This document shows, piece by piece, positions 15,881 to 23,328 of a stretch of DNA of 64,000 nt (position 1 is the first letter of the stretch; each line of letters begins with the position of its first letter). The stretch is taken from the NCBI RefSeq assembly GCF_037137075.1, contig NZ_JBBBNV010000001.1:310001-374000 (forward strand). Direction: 5' to 3'. The notes beneath the pieces are model-generated. The model worked only from the letters and a program-made list of their open reading frames with translations, was not told where the DNA came from and made no database searches. The stretch is from JBBBNV01 sp037137075 (GTDB lineage: Bacteria > Bacillota > Bacilli > Paenibacillales > NBRC-103111). The position numbers and the translations under genes are program-made.

Positions 15881-16858
15881 CTACTGCGGCAGCTTGAAGT
15901 CCTCGGCCAGCAGCATCATCAACTCATGCTTGCCCGGCGACCCGGACGGATACTGCTGCAGGAGGCGAACCGCCTGCTGGCGCAGTGCTTTCTCGAGAAT
16001 GTTTCGTACGTAACGGGCGTTGCTGAAGCCGTGGAAGCATTCCTGCTTCTCCACCGTCAAATGCTGTCTCAGCTTCATCAGTGCATGCGGGTGGAAGGTA
16101 TATTCCCGCTCCTTCATCATTTTGTCCGCAATCAGCACAAGCTGGTCGACCGTATAATCCTCGAAATCCAGCTGAATCGGAAACCGGGAAGGGAGGCCCG
16201 GATTTGTCAGAAGAAACTGCTCCATCTCATCCGAGTAACCCGCCAAGATAAGAATGAATTGATTTTTGTGATCTTCCATCCCTTTGACCAGGGCATCGAT
16301 CGCTTCCTTACCAAAATCTTTTTCCCCGCCTCGGGCCAAGCTATACGCTTCATCAATAAACAAAACGCCGCCCATCGCCTTCTTCATCAGTTCTCTCGTT
16401 TTCAGCGCAGTATGCCCGATGTACTCACCTACCAAATCGGCCCGCTCCACCTCGATAAGGTGACCTTTACTGAGCATGCCCATCGATTGAAACAGCTTGG
16501 CGACGATGCGGGCAACCGTCGTTTTGCCGGTTCCAGGGTTGCCTTTAAATATCATATGGTAAACCTGCGGGCTGAGCGCCAGCCCCGCCTGCGAACGGAG
16601 CTTCATAATTTGCAGCAGGGCATAAATTTCAAAAATCAGCGTCTTGACGTTCTCAAGCCCGATCATTTGATCAAGCTCCCTCAGCGCGGTTGCAAAATGC
16701 CCTTCCTGGGGCAGCGCCTTGCTGACAGCCTGCGCTTGTGCGGCAGCCGGATTATCGGCTACGGGCGCGGGCTGGGGATGACTAACCACCACATGAATTT
16801 GACGTGCTGTTTGTGTCACATTAATTCGGCTGTGTGTAGAGGCGTTTTGTCCACTCAT
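15881..16858 (-). CDS. spoVK: Stage V sporulation protein K (AAA ATPase)
   Basis: A 325-residue AAA+ ATPase of the SpoVK/CbbX kind, needed in the mother cell for spore maturation in B. subtilis. After a low-complexity N-terminal 50 residues it has Walker A GNPGTGKTT (106-114), the KGHLIEVERADLVGEYIGHTA segment typical of CbbX-like proteins, Walker B GVLFIDEAY, sensor-1 ILAGY, the arginine finger region LPSRFP, and a C-terminal lid. GGGGGG precedes the ATG. It is followed by hflX with a 107-base gap. A terminator upstream (16921-16952) isolates it from the esterase gene, so it needs its own promoter; a sigma-E-like -10 is present. Confidence 0.95.
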   Translation of the reverse strand: MSGQNASTHSRINVTQTARQIHVVVSHPQPAPVADNPAAAQAQAVSKALPQEGHFATALRELDQMIGLENVKTLIFEIYALLQIMKLRSQAGLALSPQVYHMIFKGNPGTGKTTVARIVAKLFQSMGMLSKGHLIEVERADLVGEYIGHTALKTRELMKKAMGGVLFIDEAYSLARGGEKDFGKEAIDALVKGMEDHKNQFILILAGYSDEMEQFLLTNPGLPSRFPIQLDFEDYTVDQLVLIADKMMKEREYTFHPHALMKLRQHLTVEKQECFHGFSNARYVRNILEKALRQQAVRLLQQYPSGSPGKHELMMLLAEDFKLPQ

Positions 16859-16893
16859 CCTTGTCCCCCCGCTGCTTCAATATGTTATCTTCT

Positions 16894-16901
16894 AGTGTAC
16901 G
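16894..16901 (-). promoter_or_regulatory. Candidate sigma-E -10 element for spoVK
   Basis: The minus strand reads CGTACACT, one base from the sigma-E -10 consensus CATACAHT, 36 bases before spoVK and just after a terminator. I found no good -35, so this is weak. Confidence 0.3.
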
Positions 16902-16920
16902 AAGGGATAGGGTTGTCTTA

Positions 16921-16952
16921 AAACCGCAAAACCGGGACAACGAGGTCCCGGT
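16921..16952 (-). terminator. Terminator after the esterase gene
   Basis: ACCGGGAC and GTCCCGGT pair around a 6-base loop and are followed on the minus strand by TTTGCGGTTTTA. Confidence 0.8.
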
Positions 16953-16980
16953 CAGCAAAAAAAATACGTAAGAACTTCTA

Positions 16981-17640
16981 TTATTGCAAAAACTGCCGTA
17001 CGGCATGATGGACAAGATCAGCCTCCACATCGTGGCAAATCAGATGCCGCGAACGCGGAAAGGTCATTAGCTTATGCTCGCAATGCAGCCGCCGCTTGAT
17101 TAATTGAGCGCCAAAAGGGTGGGCGACCTGATCGCGCTGTCCCTGGATAATCAGTGTCGGTGCCTGAATGGCTTCGAACTCGCCTTTCATGTGCCGGACA
17201 AGGCGGGTAAACTGCCAAGCGGCCTGAACAGGCGTAGTCCGCCATTTGCCGGGTAAATCCCATACCCCGTCCCACATCCGGTTATTCCATTCCCGGAGCA
17301 TCCGGCCCGGACTGAAATAAATCAGCGCGGTGTTGAGCAGGACAAGCCGCCTCACCGGATGACGTCTGGCTGCGTAGGCCGCAAGCAGGCCGCCCATGGA
17401 GAAACCGACCAAATCGAAAGCGCCGTACGCTTCCACAAGCCTGCCAGCCTCATCATCAATTGCAGCCGCCCAGTCCTGCCAAACCACGTGGCGCAGCGAA
17501 TCCGGCAGCTGCTCATGCCCGGGCAGAAGCGGAACACAACATTCCCAGCCCCATTGCTTCAGTTCATCCGCAAGCGGCTGAATCTCATAGGGTCCCCCGG
17601 TAAAGCCATGAATTAGCAGACACGCACGAGAAGCGGTCAT
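16981..17640 (-). CDS. Alpha/beta-hydrolase (carboxylesterase/monoacylglycerol lipase-like)
   Basis: A 219-residue cytoplasmic serine hydrolase. The oxyanion motif LLIHGFTGGPYEIQPLA lies at the N-terminus, the nucleophile elbow is GFSMGG near residue 84, the acid is Asp in QGQRDQVAH, and the histidine is in SRHLICHDVE near the C-terminus. The order and length fit the Est30/YvaK group of Bacillus carboxylesterases. The start is the ATG at 17640: GAGGAG overlaps the end of the cyclophilin gene four bases upstream, so the two genes form a coupled pair closed by the terminator at 16921-16952. A TTG at 17658 is possible but would hide that site. Confidence 0.88.
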   Translation of the reverse strand: MTASRACLLIHGFTGGPYEIQPLADELKQWGWECCVPLLPGHEQLPDSLRHVVWQDWAAAIDDEAGRLVEAYGAFDLVGFSMGGLLAAYAARRHPVRRLVLLNTALIYFSPGRMLREWNNRMWDGVWDLPGKWRTTPVQAAWQFTRLVRHMKGEFEAIQAPTLIIQGQRDQVAHPFGAQLIKRRLHCEHKLMTFPRSRHLICHDVEADLVHHAVRQFLQ

Positions 17641-17644
17641 CGTC

Positions 17645-18316
17645 TTACTTCTCCTCAATGGTGATCGATTTAATCGCTACGTTATTGACCGGGCGATCCT
17701 TCTGGGTCGGCACCAGTGAAATTTGGGTTACCACATCCATGCCCTCCACTACCTTGCCGAAAATCGTATAGTTCGGCTGCTTGTTCAAGCCTGCACAGTT
17801 GGTGCACACGAAAAATTGGCTTCCGTTCGTATTCGGGCCGGAATTCGCCATCGCTACTGTGCCTTCTTCATATTTGTAAGGCGTTTTAAGCTCGTCTTCA
17901 AATTTGTAGCCCGGACCGCCGCGTCCTGTGCCCGTCGGGTCCCCGCCTTGAATCATGAAATCCTTAATAACGCGGTGGAAGATAACGCCGTTATAAAAGC
18001 CCTCTTTGGCCAGAAATACAAAGTTGTTGACCGTCTTCGGCGCTTCCTTCGGAAACAGTCCGATCTTGAAGCTGCCCATATTGGTTTCAATCGTTGCATG
18101 ATAGGTTTTGTTCACATCAATTTGCATAATCGGCGGCTGAGCCCATGTTTTGGTTTCTCCGGTATTGCCGGCCGCGGCAGATGAAGGAGAAGAAGCAGGG
18201 GTGGGTGATGCCGTTCCCTGACCTGTTGTTTCAGAAGACTTTTGGCCACAGGCAGCAAGCAGTAATACCGTCAAGGAAAGCATCGTTACCATTTTGTACA
18301 GTCGGTTGTGCAGCAT
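17645..18316 (-). CDS. Secreted cyclophilin-type peptidyl-prolyl isomerase lipoprotein
   Basis: A 223-residue lipoprotein. The signal peptide ends in a lipobox, LLAAC, with Cys near residue 18. A Thr/Ser/Pro/Ala-rich linker follows, then one cyclophilin domain with MGSFKIGLFPKEAPKTVNNF, the active-site motif FHRVIKDFMIQGGDPTGTG, FVCT and an IFGKVVEGMDVV block. It should act on the outer face of the membrane, assisting folding of exported proteins. The start at 18316 is placed 11 bases after AAGGAGG; longer frames begin inside the promoter. A consensus-like promoter lies upstream. The next gene, an esterase, is four bases away. Confidence 0.95.
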   Translation of the reverse strand: MLHNRLYKMVTMLSLTVLLLAACGQKSSETTGQGTASPTPASSPSSAAAGNTGETKTWAQPPIMQIDVNKTYHATIETNMGSFKIGLFPKEAPKTVNNFVFLAKEGFYNGVIFHRVIKDFMIQGGDPTGTGRGGPGYKFEDELKTPYKYEEGTVAMANSGPNTNGSQFFVCTNCAGLNKQPNYTIFGKVVEGMDVVTQISLVPTQKDRPVNNVAIKSITIEEK

Positions 18317-18353
18317 AGAAATCTGGTCCTCCTTAGTTAATTTAACGAGAAAA

Positions 18354-18382
18354 ATTATAACACACTCCCCTGTCATTTCCAA
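18354..18382 (-). promoter_or_regulatory. Promoter of the cyclophilin-esterase pair
   Basis: On the minus strand TTGGAA (18382-18377) and TATAAT (18359-18354) are 17 bases apart, 38 bases before the start codon. Confidence 0.8.
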
Positions 18383-18415
18383 AAAAACAAGCAAAACCGG
18401 CCGCACTGGGCCGGT
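18381..18415 (-). terminator. Terminator after PBP1A
   Basis: ACCGGCC pairs with GGCCGGT around CAGTGC and is followed by TTTGCTTGTTTTTTT on the minus strand. Its T tract runs directly into the -35 box of the next promoter. Confidence 0.85.
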
Positions 18416-18425
18416 CCGCTTATTT

Positions 18426-21155
18426 TTATCGCGAGTCTATGGAGCTGCTGCTAATATCGCTATTGCCGGTGCTGCCGGTAGAAGAACTGCCAGTCCCGCT
18501 AGTCGTACCCGTAGTTCCGGTAGACGGTTTGCTTGTACCCGTTCCCGTGTTTGTTCCTGTGTTTGTTCCTGTATTCGTTCCCGTGCTTGTTCCTGTACCC
18601 GTTCCCGTGCTGGTGCCCGTATTTGTTTTTGAACCCGTATTAGCGCCCGGGGCCCCGGTTCCTGTCGTCCCGCTGGTGCTGCCGCCGGACTGCTTATCAT
18701 TATTTTTTCCATTTCCGTTATTGCCGTTTCCGTTTCCATTGCCATTCCCGTTGCCGTTTTGATTGTTCTTTCCGTTCCCGTTCGTGTCGGATGAGCTGCC
18801 ATTGCCCTGCTTCTTGTTATCAGAGCCATTGTTTTTGTTATCCTCGTTATTGAGCTTGTCGCCCTCCATCGCTTTATTCGGGTCGGAGACCTGCTTGCCC
18901 CCATTGTCCACTTCCACCTGAACCTCAGCGATATTGGATTGCTGCCCTTCCTTGTCCCCGTCCGGCTGATAAGGCGTTACATAGTAGATGTACTCATTGC
19001 CGGCCTCCACCTTCATGTCGAACACGTTCACCGCAGCGGTTTCCAGCAGCATCGTAAATTTCTCTTCTTTAAAGCTTTTCCGGTATACCCGGAACATCGG
19101 GCTCGCTTCAGCCGAGGTCCAGGTCAATTCGACCGTCCTTTTATTTTTGTTATAGGCCGCCTTCAAATCTGTAATGGTTGGTTCGACAACCGGCTCTTCC
19201 TTCACTTCAGGAACATTTTTCGGCTTTTCGAACTGGACGACCTTGCGTCCTGCCAAGCCTTTGCCGACGACCTCTTTAAAAATGGCTGTCGCTCCGCCGC
19301 TGCCCATCGTTACATAGTGCTTGCTGTCCGTCGTATCGAAGCCCATCCACACCGCTGCCGTCCACTCTGGCGTATAGCCGGTGAACCAGACGTCCTTGTT
19401 GTATTTCTCCAGCCCTTTCAGCGTCATCTGGGTGGTACCCGTTTTACCCGCAGCCGGACGGTCCAATTTGGCTCCCGTTCCCGTACCGCTTTGCACGACC
19501 TTTTGCAGCATATTGGTCATGTACCAGGCTGTAGTCGGACTCATCACCTGCTTCGGCTTTTCGGTCTTATGCTGGTAAACGACTGTTCCGCTGGCATCGA
19601 TAATTTTACGAACCAAATACGGCTCATACATCTGCCCCTGGTTAGCAAATGCGCTGTACGCCTTCGCCATTTGCAGTGTCGTTACACCCTTGCTCAAGCC
19701 GCCAAGGGCAATGGCGAGGTTGTTGTCCTCCTTTTCCAGCGGAATGCCCATATTGGTGACAAAATCGATGCCGGTCTTGAGGCCGATCTCGTTCAGCGTC
19801 CATACAGCCGGCACGTTGATCGACTTCATAATCGCCGTTTCCATGCTGATTTTGCCAGTATACACTCCGTCATAGTTACGCGGGGAGTATCCGTTAAACG
19901 ACTTTTGCTCGTCCGACAGCATGCTGAGCGGATTCCACTTGGTCAAATCCTTCTCCATCGCAGGCGCATAGGCGACCAACGGCTTAAACGATGAACCCGG
20001 CTGACGATAACCGCTAGTAACCCGATTAAAGCCTTTGGGCTGATAATCGCGTCCGCCAATTGCAGCTACGATTCCCCCATCCTTATTATCCAGGATCGTC
20101 ATACTGCCCTGCATTTTCTGCGAAGGCCCGTCGGCCTGAAAAAACTTCGGATTGGCAAAGGTCTGCTCCAGCAGGGACTGCACTTTGGAATCCATCGTGG
20201 TGTATACTTTGTAGCCTTTGCGGTTCAAATCGTCTTCCGTAATGCCTGCGACTTTCTCTGCTTCATCGGTAACCATATCGGTAATCGTCTGATAATTCCG
20301 GTTGGTCGTTTCCTTGATGACCTTGATTTCTTCGTCCGACGCCGCCTTGCGTTCTTCTTCCGTAATGTAGCCCTGCTCCTGCATCAGCTTCAGCACAACT
20401 GCGCGGCGTTCTTTGGATTTATCCATGCTCGCGATAGGGTTATATACACTCGGTGCTTTCGGTATCCCCGCCAAGGTAGCGATTTCCGCCAAGCTCAGCT
20501 GATCCAGTGTTTTGCCGAAATAACGCTTGGCCGCCGCCTTCACGCCATATGCGCGATTACCGAAGAAAATCCGGTTCAAGTACATCTCCATAATCTGTTC
20601 CTTCGAGAGCTGGCTCTCCATCGCCACGGCAATGGATGCCTCCGTTCCCTTTCGGAAAAAGGTTTTATCTGCGCTCAAAAACATATTTTTGGCCGTTTGC
20701 TGGGTAATCGTGCTGGCTCCCTCGACGGCGCTGCGGTGCAAAATATCTTTATAAATGGCTCGGCCGATCCCCCAATAGTCCAGACCGTTATGCTCATCAA
20801 AGCGTTTATCCTCGGTTGCTTTTACCGCATTCACCAGCAGCTTGGGGATATCGTTGTAGCTGACCAGCTCCCGGTTCTCGACAAACAGCTTCGTCATTTC
20901 TTTTTCACTCGAATCGTACAAAATCGACGCTTCGGCCATCGTCAATTTATCCTCGCTTTTATACTGCTCCAACAATCGCTGTCCGTTAAAAATAATGACC
21001 AGGAATCCGCCAAACACGCATAATCCGATAAAAATAATGGTTGCAAAAAACGTCGTAATTATTTTTCGCGGGGTAAACCATGTTTTCTTTTTTCCGGCTT
21101 TTTTCTTTCCGGCCTTTGCGTCTGGTCCGTCAGTTGATTTTCTGGATGAAGACAT
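18426..21155 (-). CDS. Penicillin-binding protein 1A (class A) with low-complexity C-terminal tail
   Basis: A 909-residue bifunctional peptidoglycan synthase. It has a short basic cytoplasmic tail, one membrane helix (about 31-55), a GT51 glycosyltransferase (ATEDKRFDEHNGLD, EGASTITQQTAKN, RIFFGNRAYG) and a transpeptidase domain with the SxxK motif SSFK, the SxN motif SIN and KTG in GKTGTT. A fibronectin-type region follows (EPTITDLKAAYNKNK...). The last 140 or so residues are Asn/Gly repeats and then Thr/Gly/Ser repeats, encoded by near-tandem DNA. The start at 21155 follows AGGGAG; a longer frame from 21197 lacks a site. The gene is flanked by terminators on both sides, so it is a single-gene unit. 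Confidence 0.95.
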   Translation of the reverse strand: MSSSRKSTDGPDAKAGKKKAGKKKTWFTPRKIITTFFATIIFIGLCVFGGFLVIIFNGQRLLEQYKSEDKLTMAEASILYDSSEKEMTKLFVENRELVSYNDIPKLLVNAVKATEDKRFDEHNGLDYWGIGRAIYKDILHRSAVEGASTITQQTAKNMFLSADKTFFRKGTEASIAVAMESQLSKEQIMEMYLNRIFFGNRAYGVKAAAKRYFGKTLDQLSLAEIATLAGIPKAPSVYNPIASMDKSKERRAVVLKLMQEQGYITEEERKAASDEEIKVIKETTNRNYQTITDMVTDEAEKVAGITEDDLNRKGYKVYTTMDSKVQSLLEQTFANPKFFQADGPSQKMQGSMTILDNKDGGIVAAIGGRDYQPKGFNRVTSGYRQPGSSFKPLVAYAPAMEKDLTKWNPLSMLSDEQKSFNGYSPRNYDGVYTGKISMETAIMKSINVPAVWTLNEIGLKTGIDFVTNMGIPLEKEDNNLAIALGGLSKGVTTLQMAKAYSAFANQGQMYEPYLVRKIIDASGTVVYQHKTEKPKQVMSPTTAWYMTNMLQKVVQSGTGTGAKLDRPAAGKTGTTQMTLKGLEKYNKDVWFTGYTPEWTAAVWMGFDTTDSKHYVTMGSGGATAIFKEVVGKGLAGRKVVQFEKPKNVPEVKEEPVVEPTITDLKAAYNKNKRTVELTWTSAEASPMFRVYRKSFKEEKFTMLLETAAVNVFDMKVEAGNEYIYYVTPYQPDGDKEGQQSNIAEVQVEVDNGGKQVSDPNKAMEGDKLNNEDNKNNGSDNKKQGNGSSSDTNGNGKNNQNGNGNGNGNGNGNNGNGKNNDKQSGGSTSGTTGTGAPGANTGSKTNTGTSTGTGTGTSTGTNTGTNTGTNTGTGTSKPSTGTTGTTSGTGSSSTGSTGNSDISSSSIDSR
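18520..18780. repeat. Coding low-complexity repeats in PBP1A tail
   Basis: Degenerate tandem units of 6, 12 and 18 bases (coding Thr-Gly-Thr-Asn/Ser) at about 18520-18640 and 6-base units (Asn-Gly) at about 18709-18780. All are multiples of three, so copy-number changes keep the frame. Confidence 0.8.
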
Positions 21156-21207
21156 CGGGTCCGACTCCCTTCTCTCTGTATGACTCTTATCCGGCAACTT
21201 ATGTTTA

Positions 21208-21244
21208 CAAAAAGAACAACCCTGAACGGATGTCGGGGTTGTTC
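21208..21244 (-). terminator. Terminator after hfq
   Basis: GAACAACCC pairs with GGGTTGTTC around a 13-base loop and is followed by TTTTTG on the minus strand. Confidence 0.85.
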
Positions 21245-21318
21245 CGGCAATAAGTTCTATTTCATTAGACGCACGATCAGTCTAAGAAGTTTCATCAATC
21301 ATCCGTACTTCAAGCACG

Positions 21319-21564
21319 CTAGGCTTCTGCGGCCGATTCCTGCTGCTGAACAAGGGAGACCGGGCGCTGAGGGGTAAAGGTTGAAATGGCATGCTTGTAA
21401 ACCATCTGTTGACGGCCTTCGCTGTCAATGATGATCGTAAAGTTATCAAACGCTTTGATGTGGCCCCGAATTTGAAACCCGTTGGTTAAGTATACAGTGA
21501 CTGCGATGCCTTCTTTTCGCAGCTGGTTAAGAAATGTGTCCTGAATGTTGATGGATTTGTTCAT
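21319..21564 (-). CDS. hfq: RNA chaperone Hfq
   Basis: An 81-residue Sm-like protein. The Sm1 block is INIQDTFLNQLRKEGIAVTVYLTNGFQIRG and the Sm2 signature is MVYKHAISTF (Hfq form YKHA). It forms hexameric rings that bind U-rich and A-rich RNA; in Firmicutes its role in small-RNA regulation is milder than in enterics. The start at 21564 (MNKSINIQ) has AGGGGG eight bases upstream. An in-frame ATG at 21591 would overlap the miaA end. It sits four bases after miaA, as in B. subtilis, and a terminator follows at 21208-21244. The C-terminal tail (LVQQQESAAEA) is short. Confidence 0.97.
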   Translation of the reverse strand: MNKSINIQDTFLNQLRKEGIAVTVYLTNGFQIRGHIKAFDNFTIIIDSEGRQQMVYKHAISTFTPQRPVSLVQQQESAAEA

Positions 21565-21568
21565 TACA

Positions 21569-22558
21569 TTACCCCCTATTGGATTCGTCATTCGGGAACT
21601 TTCTAGTTATTATACCACTAATTGTATTCAAATGGGCAAGCAAATTTGCATGTTCGGTAACATCCACCCACTCGATTTCCTTCATATGCCTGAACCAGGA
21701 CAGCTGCCGTTTGGCAAATCTCCGGGTGCCCTGCTTCAACAGCGAAACCGCGGTATCCATCGGCATCTCTCCCGTCAGAGCGGCTGCAATTTCTTTATAG
21801 CCGAGGCCCTGCATCGACACCAAATCGCGGCTGTAGCCCTGATCAAGCAATCCCTGGACTTCCTCTACAAGCCCGTCCTGCAGCATGATATCGACGCGCG
21901 CTTCTATTCGTTTATATAGCAAATCCCTATCCATTGTCAACCCGACCATACAGTATTCGTATGGCGAATCCTTTTTCTGTCGGTGCTGGTGCTCCGACAT
22001 TGAAATTCCTGAGAGATGATAAACCTCCAAGGCCCGTACTATACGGCGCTGGTCGTTTACATGCAGCCGCGAAGCGGTAATCGGGTCCACAGCGCGGAGC
22101 TTGTCCAGCAGCGCTTCAGGACCATGCTCCAGTGCAAACAGCCGCTGCTCTTCGCGAAACGCCTCGTCGCTTGCCCCTTCACTAAATTGATAATCAAAGC
22201 ACAGGGATTCAATATAAAGCCCCGTTCCGCCCACAACAAACGGAAGCTTGCCCCGTTCATGGATATCTTGAATACAGGCTTTGGCCATGCTTTGAAAATC
22301 CGCTGCGGAGAACGGCTCGTCCGGATTACGGATATCAATCATATGATGGGGAATCCTTTGCTGCTCCTCCGGCAGGACCTTGGCTGTGCCGATATCCATG
22401 CCCCTGTATACCTGCATGGAATCGCCGGATATAATCTCGCAGTTAAACTGGCGGGCAAGCAGCAGGCTTAAGGCTGTTTTGCCCACAGCTGTCGGACCAA
22501 GCAGCACAAGCAGGCGCGGCTTGCGGCCGGTTGCCGTTGAAGATACACTTGCACTCAC
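21569..22558 (-). CDS. miaA: tRNA dimethylallyltransferase
   Basis: A 329-residue enzyme that adds the isopentenyl group to A37 of tRNAs reading UNN codons. The P-loop is GPTAVGKTALS (near residue 20), followed by ISGDSMQVYRGMDIGTAK, PHHMIDI, GGTGLYIESL, NDQRRIVRALEVY and the C-terminal RFAKRQLSWFRHMKEIEW. The start is a GTG at 22558 that overlaps the stop of the upstream methyltransferase by four bases (GTGA), with GGAGTGA as ribosome site, so translation is coupled. hfq follows. Confidence 0.96.
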   Translation of the reverse strand: MSASVSSTATGRKPRLLVLLGPTAVGKTALSLLLARQFNCEIISGDSMQVYRGMDIGTAKVLPEEQQRIPHHMIDIRNPDEPFSAADFQSMAKACIQDIHERGKLPFVVGGTGLYIESLCFDYQFSEGASDEAFREEQRLFALEHGPEALLDKLRAVDPITASRLHVNDQRRIVRALEVYHLSGISMSEHQHRQKKDSPYEYCMVGLTMDRDLLYKRIEARVDIMLQDGLVEEVQGLLDQGYSRDLVSMQGLGYKEIAAALTGEMPMDTAVSLLKQGTRRFAKRQLSWFRHMKEIEWVDVTEHANLLAHLNTISGIITRKFPNDESNRG

Positions 22559-23328
22559 AGATGAATCACTCCGTATGCGATGTTGTTGGCTTTCCGGTAA
22601 ACCTCCGGAAAGCCGAGCCGCTCAAACTCGGCGCTGTCCCGGTGTTCTTTGAGCAGAACCGTGCGCCTGGCGACGCGGCATGCCTCGCGAACGGCTTCCG
22701 GATCAAGTGCGGCAGGGTTGGCCAGATGACGCAGAGGCTCGATCGAGCTGGAAGTATGTACAGGCCGCCGGAACATCGGATCGAAGTATACGATATCGGC
22801 ACTGCGATCCGGCTGCCGGCGCAAATAAGCCAGATGGTGCTCCTGAAGCAGCCGGATGCGGCGCATGGCCTCATTCAAACTGTCCAGCTCCGTTACATAG
22901 GAAGCCAGTCCCTCTCTCACCAGTGTGTAGAGGATAGGCTCCGTTTCCAGTGCCGTAACCTCGCATTCCGTTCCTCCCGCATAGGAAAATACAAGCGCGT
23001 CCGAGCCTAACCCGGCCGTACAATCAATAATCCGATCACCCGGGCGAAGCTGAGCAAGCTCAACCAGCGGGTCAATACTGCCAGCCGCAAGGCGTTTAAT
23101 CCGAACCATCGCCATGCTCGGGTGATAAAAGAACGGGGCCTCCTCGCCCCGCACGTATTTGACCCCTTCGTCCGTTACAATCAGCAGCTCGGCATCGTGA
23201 TGCAGCTTTACCAGCTTCCGGACTGATGCATGACGGCGGCTCACCAGCCTGGCCCGAAGCTCCGCCGCAAGGCGCTTCGCTTGCGCCAGCTGTTCTTCTG
23301 AAGGGTCATAGGAGGTGGTAACCAGCAT
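22555..23328 (-). CDS. Class I SAM-dependent methyltransferase, RsmJ-like (YpiP family)
   Basis: A 257-residue methyltransferase. The SAM motif I is IIDCTAGLGSDALVFSYAGG (about residues 99-118), an acidic residue follows in VTALETEP, and the catalytic motif IV is VYFDPMFRRP near residue 185. The DPMF type motif and the N-terminal half (HHDAELLIVTDEGVKYVRGEEAPFFYHPSM) fit the family that includes the 16S rRNA guanine-N2 methyltransferase RsmJ. Whether this Gram-positive member has the same target is not known. Its ATG directly abuts the TAA of mutL, and its TGA overlaps the GTG of miaA, so the three genes look co-translated. Confidence 0.87.
   Translation of the reverse strand: MLVTTSYDPSEEQLAQAKRLAAELRARLVSRRHASVRKLVKLHHDAELLIVTDEGVKYVRGEEAPFFYHPSMAMVRIKRLAAGSIDPLVELAQLRPGDRIIDCTAGLGSDALVFSYAGGTECEVTALETEPILYTLVREGLASYVTELDSLNEAMRRIRLLQEHHLAYLRRQPDRSADIVYFDPMFRRPVHTSSSIEPLRHLANPAALDPEAVREACRVARRTVLLKEHRDSAEFERLGFPEVYRKANNIAYGVIHL

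Noticed and set aside
18520..18780. CRISPR-like regular repeats
   Set aside because: The repeats are short, degenerate and in frame in the PBP1A tail, with no unique spacers.
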